Positions 24,306 through 33,179 of a stretch of DNA of 64,000 nt are shown piece by piece; the stretch's first letter is position 1, and each line of letters begins with the position of its first letter. The position numbers and the translations under genes were made by a program. This stretch comes from Eupeodes corollae (lineage: Eukaryota > Arthropoda > Insecta > Diptera > Syrphidae): NCBI RefSeq assembly GCF_945859685.1, contig NC_079147.1, forward strand, positions 253,942,572 through 254,006,571, in the 5' to 3' direction. The notes under the pieces were generated by a model, which saw only the letters and a program-made list of their open reading frames with translations, ran no database searches and was not told the DNA's origin.

Positions 24306-24808
24306 TCAGCTTGCAAACACCCCTGTCGGGAATATAGACGCTGCTAGTTTGATTGCAATCATGAGTGATTCAATGCTCGACCAAAAATTGGGTAACTTGC
24401 CAACAAAAGCCGATTTCGAAGGTATGTGAATTGAGATGAAAGCGTTGCGAGACAGTAATAACATGCTACAAGTACAGCTACAGCAAGTGGCATCCCGGTG
24501 CAATACATTAGAAAGACAGGTTAAGTTGATGGAGCGAAACTGAAGTAGACTCAGCAACATAAGCCAAAGCTATTTGTGTGGAACTGTTGAAAGCTAACAA
24601 CGATAGCATCGTAGAATCTTCTAGATCATTGAATTCGGTTGGATCGAACGTAATGGTGAAAATGCGTGACAGCGAAGATGTTGGTAGGGCTTTGAAAGCG
24701 GCATCAGCACTTCGAGGGACGGGAGTATCTATACACCGAGACTATCCAGGAGCATCATCAGAGGAGATTTTTATTAAAGATCAAAACACAAATAAACGCA
24801 CATCATAG
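24306..24808 (+). pseudogene. LINE-B ORF1-like nucleic-acid-binding remnant
   Basis: An open frame with one or more stops carries leucine/glutamine-rich heptad-like sequence (LRDSNNMLQVQLQQVASR, NTLERQVKLMERN) that suggests a coiled coil. After a frame change it continues in 24578-24808 with VMVKMRDSEDVGRALKAA and GVSIHRDYPGASSEE. The coiled coil and position upstream of an endonuclease fit the ORF1 protein of a LINE, which binds the element RNA. No zinc knuckle (CCHC) is seen. It is broken by at least two stops or frameshifts. Confidence 0.5.
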
Positions 24809-25014
24809 AAGCACAAAACACAATTGAGGGGACAGACACTTAAGGTTGAGGAAAAAATATTTTATTTCAATAAAAACAATGAAATAATGTGTGACGGAAA
24901 AAAGGCAGCTTTTGTTTTGCAACAAATACTGGGTGACAATGGGTATAAAAATAACTCATAGTAGGAATCGCCTGTGAGTTTGTTGTCGCATCTGAGTCAA
25001 CATTCCTCAAACTG

Positions 25015-25344
25015 ATGTTCGACAACTCAGTGTTCCGGCTTATTCCTGCTTATCTGAGCTACAATCATTGGGATAGAGATTTTGCTCAGATGCAAGAATT
25101 GATGATAAGTGATGACATTCAAACCTCAATAATCATAGGCGATTTAAATGACCGCACAGCTGGAGAAGCAGGAATGATAAACAACAATGCAGGAATAACA
25201 CGGAACTCAAAAGGTAAAATCAGCAATAAAAGAGGCAACAAACTCATCGAGATTTGTGACGCATTCGGCTTCCAAATTTTGAATGCTACAAGTTTCGGAG
25301 CGAAAGAGGTCAATTTCACTTACATTGGATATTTGCCTTACTAA
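25015..25344 (+). pseudogene. LINE-B AP-like endonuclease C-terminal part
   Basis: The 109-codon frame contains SIIIGDLNDR (GDLNDR at residues 42-47), the GDFN-type metal/phosphate site of exonuclease III/AP endonuclease-like domains. It is followed by KRGNKLIEICDAFGFQILN and VNFTYIG, the standard order near the domain end (NxRGxxLxxxCxxxxLxIxN ... FTxxS). This enzyme would nick target DNA for target-primed reverse transcription. The N-terminal third is outside the open frame, and the frame breaks before the final SxIDY block. Confidence 0.7.
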
Positions 25345-25639
25345 TGTTGGATGGAACTCGTACATTACGAATTTCGAGGTAGTAGAAGCACTTTATTCCA
25401 TCAGAATTTAATTTTAGAATTTGAAGATGAAACTATAGAACGAGAGGAAAACTGAAGCTGTAGCTTTTACCAAACCTTAAATGGAAAAACGCACAATGTG
25501 CTGCTTACAGAGAAAAGTAAGATATAGCTCTTTCAGCACAAGATATCACTGACTTTAGTCAATTAGAACAAGTTTTAAGGGAAGCTTATGAAAGGAGCAA
25601 GCAAGAGAACGAAACCAACCGGAGAAACGTTCGTTCGCA

Positions 25640-26470
25640 TGGTTAAGAAAACTTCGTAAGCGTAATGGAGACAGTTTCAGAGCCCAGTATACCGAGGCAA
25701 ATAAACTTTATAAAGCACATTGTTGCAATAAGAAGAAAATCTATTGTGAAGAAAAAGCGAGAAATCTCGCAAATTGCACGAATTCAGCAGACTTTTGGAA
25801 TGCAGTGCGTAACATTAATGGAACGAGACTCACCATAAGCAAAAACTTAAATGCATCTTTATTGTGTTATCATATCAAAACGCTGTTAAATCCACAAAAC
25901 TGTATAATCTCCATTCAATTTGCTCCTTCCTGCTTTCAAGACGATATACTGGATGCACAAATAACAGCGACAGAAACGAATGCGATGAACAAAGATCTGC
26001 AAAATGGTAAAGAGCCAGGGTTGAATCGTATTCCGGGGGAATTCTATAAGTTAGGCTCTGTAGAGCTCATACAAACAGTAACAAACTTGAGCAATGACAT
26101 CCTTGAGAAGGATAATATTATGCTTTGAGATTTCAAGAAAGCTTTGATATTCACAATCTATAAAAAGGACTCCAAATCCGATCCAAACAACTATAGGGGA
26201 ATATCCTTTTTAAACGTATCAAACACAATTTTTACGACTATTTTACAACATCGCCATACATCGTGGATCAACCACAAGAATATGCTCAAAGAGTAACAAG
26301 CGGGATACTCAACTGTTGAACACATTTTTGTACTTCGCAATGTAGCTGAATCTTTTGCAGTGCAGGGAAAGAAATTATACGCGTTCTTTGTGGATTTTAA
26401 GGCTGCATTCGACACAGTTGATAGAAGATCGTTGATGTACAAATTGTACTGTAAATATTTGCAATTCAAA
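25640..26470 (+). pseudogene. LINE-B reverse transcriptase N-terminal half
   Basis: The frame 25805-26128 carries LQNGKEPGLNRIPGEFYK, matching the K-PG-D-IP-EF/LxK block at the RT start. Beyond a stop come IYKKDSKSDPNNYRGIS and FLNVSNTIFTTILQHR (RT motifs 1-2), then FVDFKAAFDTVDRRSL near 26392-26435, which is motif A with its catalytic aspartate. Motifs B and C are missing because the element ends near 26475. There are several internal stops. Confidence 0.75.
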
Positions 26471-26475
26471 AGTCA

Positions 26476-28325
26476 CCGAGTGACTTACAAAATAAATCTT
26501 TTTTTATTCGAAAGTTACTAAATGGCTTGTGAATTAAAGTGAAGATTAAGCTAGAGAGTGACTTGCGTATGATTTTGCCTTAGATGCAAAATTGACTTAT
26601 TGAATTCGCTTAAACAGGTCTAATTGAAAGTTATCAGTGTAGTTCGCATTACGAAACATCTCATTCAAAATGTGTACAATCCTTGCAGTTTTGTAGCATT
26701 TATCGTGCTATTTTTAGTAATGGCATATATTTGAATTGCAAGACATCTAAAACCACCGACCGTTTAAAAAATGGCAGCTGCGTAAATAGAGGGATATTCA
26801 AAATTAAACCTCTTATTTGATTCACTGATTGTATACAAAGTTCTTGTACATCGCTAACATTTTTAAAGAAATATGTGCATTTATTCCAAACTAAAATAAA
26901 AATTTTTTAAATCCTTAAAATGATTTAATCCTTAAGAAGGAAAGAAATCAGAGCTTCATACAAACAAACCATTCAATTGATGTGTCAACAAAGAAAATTA
27001 TTGAAATAAATCAAAGTTCTAATACACAAAAACATAGATACTATACCAACCTACATACATTTTGTTGGAATATTATTTGCAGATAAATTTATTTTTATGA
27101 TTGATGTTGTCATCCAACGCGAAAAATAAAAGATAAAAACAACCACTACTCATTCATTCACTCAAAAGCAGCAAGTTTTACAAATCGATAAATCAATAAT
27201 TTATTGAAATATGGGGTTTATATTCGAAAGCAAGCGAAAAATATAAGAAAATGGAAGAAATAAAAATCGAGGTGTTATGATGATGCCAATAATAAGAGAA
27301 ATGTTTTCACATTCATCCCTTAAGCTATAAGGTGTATAAGTATATAAGGTAGATAGGAATGGAAGGTATGTACCTATGTGAGGGTCCTTTTCAAGGAATC
27401 TTATTTTCTTTCACATTTTTGTTGAATTTGAAAAAAGAAAAATATGTGATGGTTGTTTTTGTTCTTCATTTTTCGTCTGTCGAATTGCAAAAGAACGAGG
27501 AACTTTCATACTGATGGATAGGTGAGGGAGTGAAGAAGAAAAAGTTTATATTTTTCGTTGTTGTTATTTTCTCAAACTCTTAGATAGGTTGAAGTTCTTC
27601 CTTTTTTTTCATTTTCTTCACCTCCTCGAGAGTAAAAGATTTATTGAAAATGCGGGGGCTATGGAAAATTTCTAATGTTGTTTTATCCGTTTGAAGTATT
27701 ATAAATCCTAAATATAAGGAATGGTGAAGATTGATAGCAATTACAAATATATGTATACAAACGCATACTCGTACCTACCGCTCTACCAGCAACATATCAG
27801 TCAAAAAATGTTTTTGAAGAAAAGTTAAACAAAAAACAAACTCTAAGATTTCATTTATTTTTTTTTATTTTGTTTGTTGTTAAGTCTTGACATATATTGA
27901 ATCTGGAATGTTTTGGCAGAGGCAGGTTCTGTCATTAATTTATTGATGGTTGACAATCGTTGAAATGTTTGTTTACGAATCATGGTGGTAAATATTGTAT
28001 ATCACCAAAAAATGTTTGGCCCTTCTCGACATCAACGATAATAATAGTAGTTAAATATTGAAGACTTATGAAAGATTTATTGACGATGATGACGAATTGA
28101 ATGTAAAAGTCTACACATTGAAGAAAAAAGAGGCTAGATGGTCTTTAAAAATAATTATTTCTCAAAAAAAACCAAAATGTTATCCAAGGAACTTAAATAA
28201 GTTGAAACAGTTTTATGTCATTTTTGTTTTATTTTGCACATTTTTTAAAGTATTTGAATTAAGTTATGAAAAACTGTCAATTTATATTCAAAAACAAATT
28301 ACAAAATCTTAACAACAATTTTTAT
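26476..28325. other. AT-rich DNA, mostly host-like
   Basis: A short stretch near 26615-26645 (GAAAGTTATCAGTGTAG, TTCGCATT) resembles the 3' end of repeat R and may be a small fragment. The remainder to about 28325 shows no coding or transposon motif. The 84-codon frame at 28058-28312 is lysine-rich and unsupported. Confidence 0.4.
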
Positions 28326-28329
28326 GATG

Positions 28330-29003
28330 AGAAATTTCTTGCAAATTATCCAATTTATTGAAATTAAAAATTTAGCAATTTCGCGACGTTTCAAAGTACG
28401 TAGAATCAAAATTAATTCAGCGATAATTCCAGAACTGGCAGGGACATCGACTTCAGACCGAAGTCAATATATTTTCCTAGAAAAACTCAACTTATGTTTT
28501 TTTATCAACAAACAAATGATAAAAACATCTGTCAATTTCAAAATACATACATACATCGTTTATGTTTTTGACATCTGGTAGAAATTTTTAGAAAAATTGA
28601 AATGACATTAAAAAAAAGGAAATACTTGTAAGAAAATTGATTAAAGTTTTTGAAAATCGCAGAATCATTTTATTTTAATAGTATTAAAAACTTTTACAAA
28701 ATTCTGCTTAAAATTGGTAAAAATTCAATGCCTACTAAAAGACTTCAGGAACAAAAAAATATTGAGATTAAACTTATTTTATCATTATCAAAATAATATT
28801 ATTAACTTTTAGCAAATTTTTTAGAAAAAATCCAGAAAATTAAAAAAAAAATCGAAAATCTAAAAACTTAACTAAAAATTGATGAGAAATGGTTATCGAC
28901 TTCAAAAAAAAAAATGTTGTTAATAATATTTTGTTAGAATTTTTTAAATATTGAGAGACGGGCAAGTATGGCAGTTTTCAGTGTGTGTTGCATACCAACT
29001 CTT
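28330..29003 (+). repeat. Repeat R copy h, highly diverged
   Basis: Recognisable by GCGACGTTTCAAAGTACGTA (compare CGACGTTTCAAGGTCCCTA), CATCGACTTCAGACC near the core, monomer traces (TTGGTAAAAATTCA) and an end GAGACGGGCAAGTATGG, CAGTGTGTGTTGCATACCA. More decayed than the other copies, so probably the oldest. Confidence 0.5.
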
Positions 29004-29041
29004 TTTATGTAGACATTTCGTAAACATTTGCGACCTCCTCA

Positions 29042-29830
29042 ACGGGTTATCCATTTTGCAGTTTCAAAAGTATAGGGCTGTAGTTCGACACCTGTCAAAC
29101 AGTTTGACAAATTATTAAAACCTACTTCAAAAATGGTGACTCTGACAAAGCACATTTCGTGCTTAAAGAGAAGGTTATAGTTTACATACATCCACAAAAA
29201 GTCAATCAAATCAAATTGGGTGGCGCAACAGTCCGTTGTGAACCAGGGCCTAGTGACTTACAACTCACAACCATACCTGTGTGCGAGTGCTGTTGTCAGG
29301 AATGGAAGGGACCTACAATTGTAGGCCGAATCCGAACGGCTAATTTGAAAAAGAACTTTTTCATGACAAGAATTACTCTTGAAGGAATTGTCAATTCCTC
29401 GCAAGAGGCAGTACCCGCGAAAATTATTTTTTTTTTGTAAATTAAGGTGGCACAGTCAGGGATTGAACCCAAGACCCCTTGCATTACAGTCAAACGCACT
29501 AACAATCCTGCCGCGGGTACAATCACGAGTAAGGTGATTGGACCTTACTTCTTCGAAAAACGACGATGGAATGACTGTCACCTTCAATTAGGAGCTTTAT
29601 GGTCATATTATAAGTGATTCTTTTTGCCTGCTATTGAAAAATACCACTTAGAAGATATGTGGTTTCAACTTGACGGTGCCACATGGCGCAAGCCACGTGC
29701 CACACAACTCGAGTGAATATGGCTTTATTGCAAAAGACATTTTCAGCCCGCGTAATTTCTTGTCGTGGCAATTTCAACTAGTCACCTAGTTCATGAGATT
29801 TGACACCACTGGAATGTTTGCAATGAAAAT
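29042..29830 (+). mobile_element. Mariner remnant M2 (family 1), split by a SINE
   Basis: The left TIR at about 29043 reads ACGGGTTATCCATTTTGCAG, then TTTCAAAAGTATA, matching M1, M4 and M5 ends. The transposase part resumes at 29526 after the SINE: GPYFFEKRR-type, LPAIEKYHLEDMWFQLDGA near 29615-29680 (the DDE-domain block with the second aspartate, DMWFQxDGA), ending by 29830. A region between end and DDE block is missing, so the element was already deleted or lost sequence around the SINE. Stops are present. Confidence 0.75.
29200..29520 (-). mobile_element. tRNA-derived SINE, copy 2 (near full length)
   Basis: The best copy of the family. On the minus strand: head GTACCCGCGGCAGGATTG, box A-like TTAGTGCGTTTG (29490-29501), box B-like GGGTTCAATCCC (29459-29470), body, then the 3' end GGCCCTGGTTCAC, GGACTGTTGCGCCACC and a TTTGATTTGATTG tail (29203-29216 region). 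Box A and B form the expected RNA polymerase III promoter of a tRNA-derived SINE. It lies inside mariner M2. AATCA near both flanks could be a target duplication but is too short to trust. It encodes no protein. Confidence 0.8.
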
Positions 29831-29856
29831 GTTTCTGTTTTGCTTCTTTTTTTGAT

Positions 29857-30785
29857 TATACAGGGTTTTTCAACAGGAACCCAATAAAAGTAGAACGATA
29901 CGGAAAGCAACCGATGCCATATTTCTTGCCCACTTTTGACATTTCTCTTCGGTAAGGTTTGAAATTTCATGCTGGAAACATAAACGAGTCGAAATTATTA
30001 CTACTTTAATTCGGAGTCAGTGGCCCCAACGTTAAGAGCGCTACGTCCAATTTATGGTCGTCATAATCGTCGTAGCGGATCAACAATTGAGGGTCTAGTG
30101 GACAAATTTGAATCCATAGGCACAGTAGAAAATGTTCCCGTGCAAGTGAGGCACAGAAGTGCAAGTAGTGTCAGTAATATTGCTGCCGTTGAGGCTTTAA
30201 TTGAAAAAATACCAAATGTGTCTCTTACACGTCGTTTTCAAGCGTTGGGCATCTGTGTGACGTAGCGTCATTCTGGCGAGAAATTAACTTCAGCGTTGAG
30301 GCTCATTTCTGGCTGAATGGCTTCGTCAATAAACAAAATATGCGGTAATGGTCAATCAGCAATCCACACGTACTCCTTGATTCATCATTGAATCCCAGAA
30401 AAATAACGGTTTGGTGTGGTTTATGGGCCAGTCGGCTCTTGGCCACCTCGGTCGTACGATTTGATACCGTTAGACTATTTCCTGTAAAGCAACATACGTC
30501 AAGTCTATGGTCTATTCCAACAAGCCAGAGAAGATTGATGCACTTCGTACGAATATCGATCGTAAAATCGCCGCGGTATCGGCCGATTTATGCTAGAAAT
30601 CAATCGAAAATTGGGTTCATCATGTAGACTTCTGCAAGCGCGCCCTTGATAGCCATGCAAAAGAAATCGAGTTCCATTCATAATGGCATCGAACGTACTT
30701 TCACAGGAATAAAGAATTTCATTGATATCTAAAAAATGTTTGTCTAAAATTTGTAAAACCTCTCTTTTTAAAAAACCCGAAAGTA
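29857..30785 (+). mobile_element. Mariner remnant M3 (family 2), internally deleted
   Basis: Left end TACAGGGTTTTTCAACAGG (about 29857) and right end TTTTTAAAAAACCCGAAA (about 30765-30783) are a plausible TIR pair. A plus frame (30020-30265) reads LRPIYGRHNRRSGSTIEGL and VSNIAAVEALIEKIPNVS, the N-terminal helix-turn-helix and linker of a Tc3-labelled mariner transposase. Then come RKITVWCGLWAS (30388 frame; KxTVWCGLWAGG block) and a tail near 30635-30690 with CKRA/HAKEIEFHS-like residues. The DDE core between them is largely deleted. Several stops are present. It is a dead, short derivative. Confidence 0.75.
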
Positions 30786-30789
30786 AGTT

Positions 30790-31730
30790 CTTATATTGTA
30801 AAAAGAAAAAAGAAATGAATTAATTTAAAATGAAAACAGCAATAAACGAGTGTCATGTTATGGTTGGATTTCCTTATTCAACATTTTATCTTTCTTCTTA
30901 ATTAATTTTTGAAAGCATTAATTTTCTTGAAAAATATTTGCTCTATCTTAAATTTAACAGTTTCAGCAACAATGACTTCATATCAAAAACGGTTGAATTA
31001 GGAGTCACATTAAATAACAATTCATCAAGAAATCCTCACACAAAAAACCCAAAAGTATAAAAAGATTGTTGATGTGCTCTTGATAAATTAAAATTGAAGA
31101 TTATTATCTGTAAAAAAGAAAATAAATCTGTTTTTGAACACTGGAGCGTATACGCATTATTTTTAATTACTTTATTTTTGACACATTTTTCCTCCTTTTA
31201 TCTTTTATTTGTCAATTTATCTAAGTAAATATTTGTGTGGGTTTTCGTTTTAATCTTTAAAAAGGCTCAGCGATGGAATGGTTTGTTTATAAGAAAGATT
31301 TCATTAGATTATATTAAGTAAGTGGTATTGCCCCGGATTGTTGTTGAATTTTTGAAACAAAAAATAGATTATTGGTGCAACACATGCGATGCTCAAGTTC
31401 ATTTTATCAGATTTTTTTATTAACCTTTTAATTATAACTTATTGTGACTGCATGACATAAGCTCAGATTTCAAGTCGAATATAATGGAAAATGGCCAACT
31501 CATGTTTCGAAAAAATACGGAAAACGACTGAATATTCCGCGTTATTTTTATTCATAGTTTTGTCAAAGAGAAAAAAAAAATAGTTTTTTCTCTCTGGTTT
31601 TGTGACGTAATTTATGATCTCAATTATTTGTTTAAAATGAGTAAAAACTTTAATCCTTTTTTTTTAAACTATATTGATGAATTTGAACTTACTAAAATAT
31701 TAAAATTCTATATGAGTTAATTTATATAAA
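30790..31730. other. AT-rich spacer, nothing recognised
   Basis: No frame with a family motif and no clear repeat signature between mariner M3 and the Helitron end. Confidence 0.5.
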
Positions 31731-31733
31731 TAA

Positions 31734-32880
31734 CTAGCTGATCCGGCTACTCGTCGCTGGGGCTAACGATTTTCGTGATATTAATTGTTGTAAACTATTT
31801 AAGGGGCACGTTAGGAGAACATCGGAGATAGGCACCATCATGCAATTTCACATAGAAGCCATTTGTAAAAAAACAATGTAACCTAAATGACTGATTTTCT
31901 GCTACCGTTATCGATTTTTACAATTCAATTTTAATTTACGAACAAAGGCGGAAAGCTAATATAAAAATGTATTGGTTTGATCAAAGTTTTCGTACAGTTA
32001 CATCAACAAAAAGCACTTCAAAGGAATTAAATTTTTATTAATTGGTGCACAATATTTTTGGTTAACCTATATCTTTCGATAAAACAAATAGGTTCGATGG
32101 TTTACCTGCTTATGAGCAAAAACGTGGATTTTCCAAATCTAAACCACAATTGGACATTGTTCGGCCGTGAAAGATTTATTTATAGACATTGCAAAAGTTA
32201 ATCGAATTGGAAAGTGTAACCTTCTGAAGGATATGATAGACTCTGACGGTATCATTGGAATACCTGTAAACGGGGCCACTTTTCCTTTAAACTTTAAAGT
32301 TAAAATTCTTGTTTCAAGAATATTTCCGGTGATCTTTTTGATGACCAAACGTGTAGTGTTCCCAAATTGAGGTAGATTTAAATTAGACTGGAGAACAATA
32401 AAGGAACCAATTTTTAATCCAAGATTATGTGGTGGTATGGCTTGAATTTAAAAATGCAAGTGGAAAATGTACACCAACATTTTTAATAGCAACAGTATCG
32501 ATTGATTTCAAAGACTGGTATTAACTGTTGTACGTGGAAGTTTATTTCGTCAACATCAAAATTCTTGGATAAACAAAAAGGATGACTGAGCCAGTTATGA
32601 CTCACGTAATTACTCTGTGTAGGTGACCGGAAAAATGTTTTAAATCAAGTCATTTCCTAAGGACAGTGCAGAAATTTACAGGCAGTTTAATGCATTGCGT
32701 ATTTGGTTGAAGTTCTAATTTTACCGTTCTCAATATCTTACGTTCATAAAATATTTTTGCTGATGGAATATTTTGCAAGCCTAGACGCATGTTTATGGTC
32801 AATCGAAGTGTTTCAATACTTGAACTCTTTCGCAACACTGCAACTATTTCACTATTCTTTTTAACTTTCCCTAATAACTT
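31734..32880 (-). mobile_element. Helitron relic with 3' CTAG end
   Basis: A rolling-circle (Helitron) transposon fragment. On the minus strand, coding remnants of the Rep/helicase protein end near 32000. The element then ends in GTAGCCGGATCAGCTAG with CTAG at 31737-31734 followed by T, which fits the CTRR-T terminus rule. The bases before it (CCAGCGACGAGTAGCCGG) can form an imperfect stem-loop, as expected for the Helitron 3' terminator. The upstream part is cut off where repeat R copy i starts at about 32878. The Rep domain is missing. Confidence 0.8.
31995..32880 (-). pseudogene. Helitron PIF1-like helicase, C-terminal remnant
   Basis: This would be the superfamily 1B (PIF1-like) helicase domain that unwinds DNA in rolling-circle transposition. 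In minus-strand order: LRLTINMRLGLQNIPSAK and CIKLPVNFCTVLRK (32650-33027 frame; compare LxTNMRVQ and LPxxFCxIV), then NFDVDEINFHVQQLIP, then PPHNLGLKIGS in fragments, then TTRLVIKKITGNILETRILT. Next come FTGIPMIPSESIISFRR and FPIRLTFAMSINKS (32139-32348 frame), which is the FPxRLAFAMTINKAQGQ box (helicase motif VI region). Finally LENPRF and KPSNLFVLSKD-type residues in another frame. The GQLYVACSRVG motif is deleted. At least four frame breaks are present. Confidence 0.8.
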
Positions 32881-33175
32881 ATTGTAATGGGTCCGATTTG
32901 TCAAATTGAAAATTTTGACATTTTTCGGCGTTTCAAGGTCCCTAGAGTCGAAATAAAATATTGTTGGAAAGATGTCTGTGCGTGCGTCCATACGTCCGTA
33001 TGGTCGCGACGATTTTTTGTCATGCATAGCTCAAGAATTAGAAGAGATATCGACTTCAAATAAATTGTGTTATACAGATAATAAGGCAGAAAGATGCAGA
33101 AAGGGCTCTCAAGAAAATTGCGTGCTTTAACCAATGCAGTTAAACAAATGTTGGTTAACCCTAAGGATCGTTTCA
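32878..33175 (+). repeat. Repeat R copy i (plus, 5' half)
   Basis: Head TTATTGTAATGGGTCCGATT, TTTTTCGGCGTTTCAAGGTC, an ACGT-type tract (CATACGTCCGTATGGTCGCG), the core (TAGCTCAAGAATTAGAAGAG to GGGCTCTCAAGAAAATTGCG), and TTGGTTAACCCTAAGG. It is truncated there, and no monomers follow. It abuts the Helitron fragment, so the open frame at 32650-33027 is an accidental fusion. Confidence 0.75.
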
Positions 33176-33179
33176 TACC

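Larger units (their letters stand above)
24140..26475 (+). mobile_element. LINE-B relic: ORF1 plus ORF2 start, 3' truncated
   Basis: The order of parts fits an APE-class non-LTR retrotransposon: ORF1-like region (24300-24805), endonuclease (25015-25345), linker, then the start of the reverse transcriptase (25640-26470). It ends shortly after RT motif A, so the catalytic YxDD box, thumb and 3' UTR are absent. LINE copies normally lose their 5' end, so this 3'-truncated copy is probably a deletion or rearrangement product. At least five frame breaks are visible. The clade (jockey/I/R1-like) is not determined. Confidence 0.8.

Noticed and set aside
32650..33027. A 125-codon gene
   Set aside because: One half is the Helitron helicase remnant, the other half reads through repeat R head; an accidental fusion.
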